DNA of 64,000 nucleotides from Hevea brasiliensis (lineage: Eukaryota > Streptophyta > Magnoliopsida > Malpighiales > Euphorbiaceae), in assembly GCF_030052815.1 (NCBI RefSeq), contig NC_079499.1, forward strand, positions 74,911,760 to 74,975,759, written 5' to 3'. The position numbers were made by a program, and so were the translations under genes. The notes below the pieces were generated by a model that worked only from the letters and a program-made list of their open reading frames with translations, was not told the origin of the DNA and ran no database searches. Shown here in pieces: positions 56,202 to 64,000 of this stretch (its first letter is position 1; each line of letters begins with the position of its first letter).

Positions 56202-59200
56202 TTATACACCTTAAGCTCTTTATTTCCATGTTAGGGACTTGAATTGAGTAAGAATTTGTGAATTAAATGAACCAAATATATGTGTATGTCCACCATGAAT
56301 TTCGGCAGCCCTAAGGAAGGAACAATGATGGAGTGTTTTTGATGGTTTTAATGGACTTAAAATGAATTAGAGATTATGTTTAAGGTGTATATACACATAT
56401 AGAATGAATGAAAGTGCTTAACTAGGTGCATGGGTGAATTGAAAGGGAAAATTAGAGTTTTGGGAGTGAAAAATTGGACTTGGCTTATGAAATGATTAAT
56501 GGACATTCTAATGGTCAATTAGTGACCATTTGAGGCAAGTTAATCATAATTTGAAGTGAGCTAATGTATGGCAAATTGAAATGGGAAGGCTGCCTAGAGA
56601 CAGCAGCAATGAGGCTGTGATTCCAGCCCATTTAGACAGCCATAACTTTGGCTGTGTAGGTCCAATTTGTGTTTGGGCAATTGGACATGAAACTAGACTT
56701 ATAATGGCACAATTTTTTTGAAGAAACCATGCCCAAAAGACCAAAGCAAGTGGACCAAAAGTTAGCCCCAATCCGTATACCCTGCAACAGCACCTGCAGA
56801 AATGACCAAATGAATAGTAACTGTTCATTTGGCCATAACTCACTGTAGATATGGTCAATTGACTTGAAATTTTTACAGCAACAAGTTAAAACATAGACAA
56901 ACAACTTTCATGAAGAAATCTACCCCAAATTATGACCAGAACCTAACCCAAATGGCAGTCACAGTCACTGTTCATGGTACTGTAGATTTTGTAATTCTGC
57001 AGTTTTTCCAATCCGGCCAGCTGTGGTTTTTGGACCATAACTAGAGATACAAAACTCCAAATGGAGTGATTTAAAAAAATCAATTCAACTAGAAAAAATA
57101 AGGAACAACTTTTATGTTTACCATTTCCTCAAATTTCCACTGCAACAGTGCTTAATGGAACAGTAAAGTTAGGCTTCAAAAACTGAAAATTATGCTTCCC
57201 TTGGTTTAAGTTTAGAAACGGTATTAATGCTTAATGCCAACAAGTTTTCAATGCAAAATGTGGTATGTTGGGTGTTTTAAAACCAATGTACCTATTTTCT
57301 ATCCAAAAGTCAACATTTTTGTTGACCAATAAGGTGAATAGTGACACCAAAACTTGAAAATTCAAAATTTGAAATTAGAAATGCATCTAGGGGACTTTAA
57401 ATTGCAATTGGCAATTAATACTAGCAAATGTAAAACTAAAAATGTGGGATCTTGGTGTAATTAGAATTAATATATCCATTAAGTATAAAAAGGTCAACAT
57501 TTTGGGTTAACTAGTAAAGTGAATAGTAATCAAAATGATTAGTAAATTAAGATGAAGACCTAGAACAAATTCTAAGCTTAATTGCTTAGAATTGTATGAC
57601 AAATGTGGACTATGCATCCTAGTCAAAACTGTTAAAAAGAAATTAAGGCCATAAATTTGAAATCCATGAAATATTTATGGATTACTTGAAACATGAAAAA
57701 TAAGTCACCAAATTGATGTGAATAATTAGTCAGGGCTTATATGCCCATCATAATTGGAATTCATAACATATTAATAACTCAACTTGAAATATAAAAATTG
57801 TAATTACATGAGTAGATTCTTGAATGTATAAATGAGAAAAGAAAAATGTTTTGAGTACAATGGTATAAAAGGATAATTGATGTGAATTGTGATCATATAA
57901 ATGATCAAGTGATTGTATAAATTATAATAGAAATTTATCATGAAATAATGAAGTCATAAAATACAATATATTAATATTTAATGATATTATGTGCCCTTGT
58001 ATTGCCTAGACATGTGTGTCAGATTGGATAGTTTGGCATGCCAATAGGGTATTGTTTTAGCAGTACTGCAAAAGGCTTTATGCCTATATTCATATCTCTA
58101 TACCCATATTCATGGCTCTTATGCCCGTATTCATGGCTTTTATGCCCGATTATGTGATATCATGGCTTTTTAGCCATACTGACTGCATACGTGGTTGACG
58201 TTCTGCGTCCCATGGTATGACGGCCCGAGGCACCGCGGTGTCCAGAGCCAACAACCCGTTTTCCAGTTTAGTCAACCTGTCGTAGGTTACTTGGGCAGTG
58301 TAATTTATTAAAATAAATTAAGACTATTAGTAATTAAAAATATTAGAAATCAAATAAATGAGTTGATAAGACTTCAAAAGAATTAGTTACAAGTATGAAA
58401 TGATCCAAACCACATAAAAATTGTTAAGTAAAATGATAAAAGAGTTGCAAAAATAGGTATAACTTAACTAAATATTTTAAATGTACCTTCTATTGCCATA
58501 TAAATATAAACTGAGTATTTTTATTAATTCTGTATGTTGTACATTATCCCTGTGAATTTCGGAATTAAACGCTTTCAAAGTGAAACGAATGAGAACAAAA
58601 GATAATTAATATTAGACACATTATATTAAATTAAATTGATTCTTAAATATTCAAATTATGCTTCGTTCTTTCTTTATTTGTATATTTTATTTTCTTGTTC
58701 TATTATTGCACCACTAAGCAGCAATGCTTAGGGCGATGGATTTGTTTCCTCGCGTAGGTACTTTGACTAAGATTTTTGGAGTCCAGATCTGCAGAAGTGC
58801 CTGAAGTATTCAAGGTTGTCACCTCCTCAGTAATGCATGTAGATAGGGTCCATATAGATCATATTTTGTATTTAGTATAAAATGCTAGATATTGTATTAT
58901 AATGTAGATCATGGGCAGGTAATTAATAGAAATGTAATGTAATTTAATAAATTAGCTTTTTCATATGTAATTAATTTATATATCATGTAAATTATGAAAT
59001 TATGTAAATTAAAGAAATTTGAAAATTTTACTTATGTGATTTGAGCATGAATGAGATTGTATGGATTCGAAGACAGATTTGAAATATATAGATAATGCAT
59101 GGAAATGAATATGAAATTGAGATATATGAATGAGATGGTTATGAAAATAATTGATGAGATTTTATTTGTAAAATATTATTGAAACTTTCAAACAGGTAAA

Positions 59201-59389
59201 TACTAAAATACGTCAACTGGTAATAAAATAGGGGAAACTCTGTTGGTTTCTCCGTCGAAAAATTTATTAATATTAAAATATATCGAGATCAAAATATGAA
59301 AGGAATAAAGTAAGATAAGATAGGGTGCTCCGGCACCGAATGTAGCACACTTTGCTCGGCTACACTGTAGTCGGGTGAGGGGTGTTACA
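56202..59389 (+). mobile_element. Gag-only gypsy element, 5' LTR second part
   Basis: This continues the LTR from 46283; the complete LTR would be about 4.05 kb. It ends GGTGTTACA. It contains two degenerate copies of a roughly 195-bp unit (near 57215 and 57411, each ending with a GTCAAC or GGTCAAC block and GTGAATAGT), a run of about 23-bp units with TATTCATGGCT at 58075-58160, and the stem-loop at 58714-58731. About 30 bp near 56792 (a CTGCAGAAATGACC stretch) is missing from the 3' LTR. No coding sequence was recognised in 3.2 kb. Confidence 0.93.
58075..58160 (+). repeat. Short tandem repeat, about 23-bp units
   Basis: Three to four units based on TATTCATGGCTCTTATGCCC, also present in the 3' LTR near 63290-63360. 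GGC and GCC parts allow small hairpins. Confidence 0.75.
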
Positions 59390-59530
59390 TTTATTGGTAT
59401 CAGAGCGCGGTTTAGGCGTTCCTAGGCATAGATAGATAGAATAAGATTGTGTGCATAACATGCATTGCATTTATATGAGTTGAGGTGACACTAATGTAGA
59501 TCTGTTTTCTTGGTTATTTTAGGTTAAGGT
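59390..59530 (+). promoter_or_regulatory. Leader and primer site of gag-only element
   Basis: TGGTATCAGAGC at 59395-59406, five bases after the LTR, is an initiator-Met primer site. The leader ends in a pyrimidine-rich TTATTTTAG just before the start codon context GGTTAAGGTATGG, also kept in the tandem array. The TTTTAG could be a 3' splice site, but that is speculative. Confidence 0.8.
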
Positions 59531-60406
59531 ATGGACTCAGAATCGCAGAGGGCAGTAGAAGGAGTAGTAAGTCGTATTCCGACTGGGAGTGATATTGGAA
59601 ATCGGGTAGATCCTGCTCCACCAGTGCAAGAGGTGCCTGTACAACCCCAACAGGCCTTGTTTAAGCAGATGACTGAATTCTTCAGACAGATGACTGGGGT
59701 TATTCCACCACCGCTTCAGCGGAAATCACCCCTAGGAAAAATTAGGAAATATGGAGCTGTAGATTTCAATGGTAGAAAGGAAGACGATTCTGTAGCAGCT
59801 GAGTATTGGTTAGAAAGGACTAAAAGAGTCTTGCAGCAGCTCTATTGCACACCAGAACAGAGTTTGGAGTGTGCTATTTCATTGTTACAAGAAGCTGCAT
59901 AACGGTGGTGGGATGTTGTAACCAAGGTAGTGCCACCAGCCGACGTAACTTGGAAATTCTTTCTGATAGAGTTCAGAAAGAAATATATTAGCTGTGTTCA
60001 TGAAGAGGAACATAAGAGGAGTGGTGATCAGCAAAAGAGGAAATTTGGATAGTCTAGTAATAAGAGACCGAGAGAACAGTTAAGCCAGACATCTGATCAA
60101 AGTAGGAGATCCAAACCCAGGCCTATACCTAGAAGAGATCAACCAGAAACACTAGTAGTGAGTGCGCCAGGACAAGCAAGAAAATGTGGCCATTGTAACA
60201 AGTGGCATAAAGGTGAATGTAGGGGATTGACTGGAGCCTGTTATAGATGTGGGGCCATAAACCATCGTCTGAAAGATTGTCCTAAGAGGAATTTACCATG
60301 GACCCAAACAGAGGTCGTGGAAGGACCAAGTATAACAGTAACACCACTTCCAAATGTTACCCAAGTCGGAGAGGAACAAGAAGCCCCAGATGTGAATTTG
60401 AGGTAA
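59531..60406 (+). pseudogene. gag of the gag-only gypsy element, two stops and inner deletion
   Basis: One frame of 291 codons from MDSESQRAVEG to a TGA-free end at VNLR. Visible parts: a variable N-terminus; a Pro/Gln segment; capsid start (KYGAVDFNGRKEDDSVAAEYWLER); RWWDVV; KFRKKY-like FRKKYIS; then a basic stretch and two Cys/His knuckles, CGHCNKWHKGEC and CYRCGAINHRLKDC (60187-60285). Compared with the family B Gag, the central piece between the FRKKY motif and the basic segment is much shorter, implying an internal deletion. In-frame TAA at 59900 (before RWW, where Gln is usual) and TAG at 60050 stop it. No protease, RT or integrase follows. It fits the class of terminal-repeat retrotransposons with a gag domain only. 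Confidence 0.88.
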
Positions 60407-60580
60407 AGTATTTCCTTTATGATATGCCTAAGTGTACAATGACAGATTCGAAAAAATTAAATAGTACCATATATACAAAAGAAGTAGACAGATGGAGTAA
60501 TAGAAAGGTAAAAGAATTATCTCAGAACCCAAAACACCCAGTAAATTTCGAGGACGAAATTTAAATTAGAGGGGAAGAGT
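60407..60580 (+). mobile_element. Gag-only element 3' internal end and purine tract
   Basis: 174 bp with no domain. AAATTTCGAGGACGAAATTT (from 60544) and AGAGGGGAAGAG before the LTR equal the end of the tandem array internal region and correspond to the last pol codons of the Tekay-like element. The coding part of pol has thus been lost by deletion, leaving its tail. Confidence 0.8.
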
Positions 60581-63500
60581 TGTAACACCCTCTCGGTAGC
60601 AACTCCGTACATTCTACTGTTCCAGTGACCGGTGTCGGTCCGGACAGCTAGAACATCCGAAAATATTTAAAATAAAGTCAGGAACCATAATTAACTAAAA
60701 TATTAATAAGAAAAATTTAGGAAAAATTTTTTAAATAAAATACAACCAAGTTAAACGAGCCGGTGCCCAAGCGATGGGTAACCAGAGTGAAGTTGCGGTT
60801 CTCGAAACGAGGAGCCCTAGACCCGGGGAAAAATTCATAAAATAATTTTTGGGACTCCAGAGAAGGGTCATTGAGGTTCCTATGGCATTAGAATGCCAAG
60901 AAAATATTTAGAAAAATTTTTCAATCGGTACAGACAATTTTGACCCGTTAAGCCAAACGGAGGGCATTTTGGTCATTTCGCCTTCAGAGACGATTTTTGG
61001 CCAACTTGTCCAATTCAGTAAATAATTATTATGACATAAAATATGAATTAATGTTGATGAAAAATTAATTTGAAGTTAGTAGAAAAGAAAAGAAAAGAAA
61101 ATAAAGAAAATTAAAGATATGACATCACATGATGTCACTCACTTACTCCCAACCAATCACAAGTTAACAAGCATTCTTAAAACATTTAAAAGATACAAAA
61201 TGGACCAAAAATTCTGGTCATCTTCTTCTTCTTCTTCCTCAAAATGTGACCTCTCTTCCATAGCCCTCCATAAAAATTTCTTGCATCACTTCCATTTTCC
61301 CATGAATTTCCACTATAAAACCCTAGACACCTTTCATTAAAACTTCTCCATACCTCTTGGGGAAGTGTTTGGTAGCCTAGAAAAGAAAGGAAAGTGAAGT
61401 TTGAGCTTGGAAAATTCTGCCCTACAAGAGGTTAGTGCACTTATACACCTTAAGCTCTTTATTTCCATGTTAGTGACTTGAATTGAGTAAGAATTTGTGA
61501 ATTAAATGAACCAAATATATGTGTATGTCCACCATGAATTTCGGCAGCCCTAAGGAAGGAACAATGATGGAGTGTTTTTGATGGTTTTAATGGACTTAAA
61601 ATGAATTAGAGATTATGTTTAAGGTGTATATACACATATAGAATGAATGAAAGTGCTTAACTAGGTGTATGGGTGAATTGAATGGGAAAATTAGGGTTTT
61701 GGGAGTGAAAAATTGGACTTGGCTTATGAAATGATTAATGGACATTCTAATGGTCAATTAGTGACCATTTGAGGCAAGTTAATCATAATTTGAAGTGAGC
61801 TAATGTATGGCAAATTGAAATGGGAAGGCTGCCTAGAGACAGCAGCAATGAGGCTGTGATTCCAGCCCATTTAGATAGCCATACCTTTGGCTGTGTAGGT
61901 CCAATTTGCGTTTGGCCAATTGGACATGAAACTAGACTTATAATGGCACAATTTTTCTGAAGAAACCATGCCCAAAAGACCAAAGCAAGTGGACCAAAAG
62001 TTAGCCCCAATCTGGATACCCTGCAACAGCAACTGTTCATTTGGCCATAACTCACTGTAGATATGGTCAATTGACCTGAAAGTTTTACAGCAACAAGTTA
62101 AAACATAGAAAAACAACTTTCATGAAGAAACCTACCCCAAATTATGACCAGAACCTAACCCAAATGGCAGTCATCACGATCGCTCATGATATCGTAGATT
62201 TGTAATTCTGCAGCTTTTTCCAATCCGGCCAGCTGTGGTTTTTGGACCATAACTGGAGCTACAAAACTCCAAATGGAGTGATTTAAAAAAAGAAATTCAA
62301 CTAGACAAAATAAGGAACAACTTTCATGTTTACCATTTCCTCAAATTCCCACTGCAACAGTGCTTAATAGAACAGTAAAGTTAGGCTTCAAAAACTGAAA
62401 ATTCTGCTTCCCTTGGTTTAAGTTTAGAAATGGTATTAATGCTTAATGCCAACAAGTTTTCAATGCAAAATGTGGTATGTTGGGTGTGTTAAAACCAATG
62501 TACCTATTTTCTATCCAAAAGTCAACATTTTTGTTGATCAATAAGGTGAATAGTGACACCAAAACTTGAAAATTCAAAATTTGAAATTAGAAATGCATCT
62601 AGGGGACTTTAAATTGCAATTGGCAATTAATACTAGCAAATGTAAAACTAAAAATGTGGGATCTTGGTGTAATTAGAATTAATATATCCATTAAGTATAA
62701 AAAGGTCAACATTTTGGGTTGACTAGTAAGGTGAATAGTAATCAAAATGATTAGTAAATTAAGATGAAGACCTAGAACCAATTCTAAGCTTAATTGCTTA
62801 GAATTGTATGACAAATGTGGACTATGCATCCTAGTCAAAATTGTTAAAAAGAAATTAAGGCCATAAATTTGAAATCCATGAAATATTTATGGATTACTTG
62901 AAACATGAAAAATAAGTCACCAAATTGATGTGAATAATTAGTTAGGGCTTATATGCTCATCACAAATGGAATTCATAACATATTAATAACTCAACTTGCA
63001 ATATAAAAATTGTAATTACATGAGTAGATTCTTGAATGTATAAATGAGAAAAGAAAAATGTTTTGAGTACAATGGTATAAAAGGATAATTGATGTGAATT
63101 ATGATCATATAAATGAGCAAATGAATGTAAGAATTATAATCGAAATTTATCATGAAATAATGAAGTCATAAAATACAATATATTAATATTTAATGATATT
63201 ATGTGCCCTTGTATTGCCTAGACATGTGTGTCAGATTGGATAGTTTGGCATGCCAATAGGGTATTGTTTTAGCAGTACTGCAAAAGGCTTTATACCTATA
63301 TTCATAGCTCTATGCCCGTATTCATGGCTCTTATGCCCGTATTCATGGCTTTTATGCCCGATTATGTGATATCATGGCTTTTTAGCCATACTGACTGCAT
63401 ACGTGGTTGACGTTCTGCGTCCCATGGTATGACGACCCGAGGCACCGCTGTGTCCAGAGCCAACGACCCGTTATCCAGTTTAGTCAGCCTGTCGTAGGTT

Positions 63501-64000
63501 ACTTGGGCAGTGTAATTTATTAAAATAAATTAAGACTATTAATAATTAAAAATATTAGAAATCAAATAAATGAGTTAATAAGACTTCAAAAGAATTAGTT
63601 ACAATTACGAAATGATCCAAACCACATAAAAATTGTTAAGTAAAATGATAAAAGAGTTGCAAAAATAGGTATAACTTAACTAAATATTTTAAATGTACCT
63701 TCTATTGCCATATAAATATAAACTGAGTATTTTTATTAATTCTGTATGTTGTACATTATCCCTGTGAATTTCGGAATTAAACGCTTTCAAAGTGAAACAA
63801 ATGAGAACAAAAGATAATTAATATTAGACACATTATATTAAATTAAATTGATTCTTAAATATTCAAATTATGCTTCATTCTTTCTTTATTTGTATATTTT
63901 ATTTTCTTGTTCTATTATTGCACCACTAAGCAGCAATGCTTAGCGTGATGGATTTGTTTCCTCGCGCAGGTACTTTGACTAAGATTTTTGGAGTCCAGAT
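60581..64000 (+). mobile_element. Gag-only gypsy element 3' LTR, cut by window end
   Basis: It begins TGTAACACCCTC and follows the 5' LTR colinearly. At about 61430-61445 it shows GTTAGTGCACTTATACACC without interruption, which is the target site that the minus-strand copia occupies in the 5' LTR. Stem-loop at 63926-63943. About 0.6 kb of LTR is outside the window. Confidence 0.94.

Overview
The window looks like nuclear DNA of a eudicot plant: AT-rich, with no operons, and made almost entirely of nested, decayed LTR retrotransposons. I found no host gene, rRNA, functional tRNA or CRISPR array. My impression from the repeat families is a woody eudicot such as Euphorbiaceae, but that is unverified.

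Layout. 1-7802: two Ty1/copia LTRs of one family head to head around a 66-bp spacer, forming a long inverted repeat; the right arm is interrupted by a 3.9-kb Ty3/gypsy solo LTR (family B, TSD ACTTG). 7803-10761: minus-strand remnant of an Athila/Tat-type gypsy element. 10762-13895: gypsy LTR (family A type), cut by a plus-strand copia element that starts at 13896. That copia forms the scaffold of the rest: its 5' LTR (13896-15246) carries a family C gypsy LTR (15247-17951 and 27816-28057); its pol (42572-45238) is preceded by the 3' half of a Tekay-like chromodomain gypsy (37220-42571); its 3' LTR starts at 45239 and is cut at 45416 by a gag-only gypsy element with about 4-kb LTRs. Family C contains a tandem LTR-internal-LTR-internal-LTR array (17952-27614) followed by a tRNA-derived SINE-like unit, all inside one CATAT duplication. 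A family B element (28058-37219) sits in the Tekay pol. A minus-strand copia (46284-56201) sits in the 5' LTR of the gag-only element with TSD TTATA; the sister LTR at 60581 preserves the uninterrupted site.

Inferred order: Athila/Tat, then gypsy LTR, then plus-strand copia, then family C, Tekay-like and gag-only elements in it, then family B in the Tekay pol, then a large deletion fusing family C to family B at about 28058. The tandem array and the minus-strand copia came later into C and the gag-only LTR. Every polyprotein is broken; most nonsense codons look like C-to-T or G-to-A changes, many at CAG or TGG.

How the parts may work together: families A, the tandem array, the gag-only element and the Tekay fragment share LTR ends, initiator-methionine tRNA primer sites, the purine tract and the last pol codons, so the short elements are probably non-autonomous derivatives of Tekay-like parents. 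The least ordinary signals are the single-TSD tandem array, a pair of LTR stem-loops whose first helix keeps pairing through compensatory changes between families A and B, a possible 73-nt GT-AG intron inside integrase, and a SINE fragment embedded in the array LTRs.
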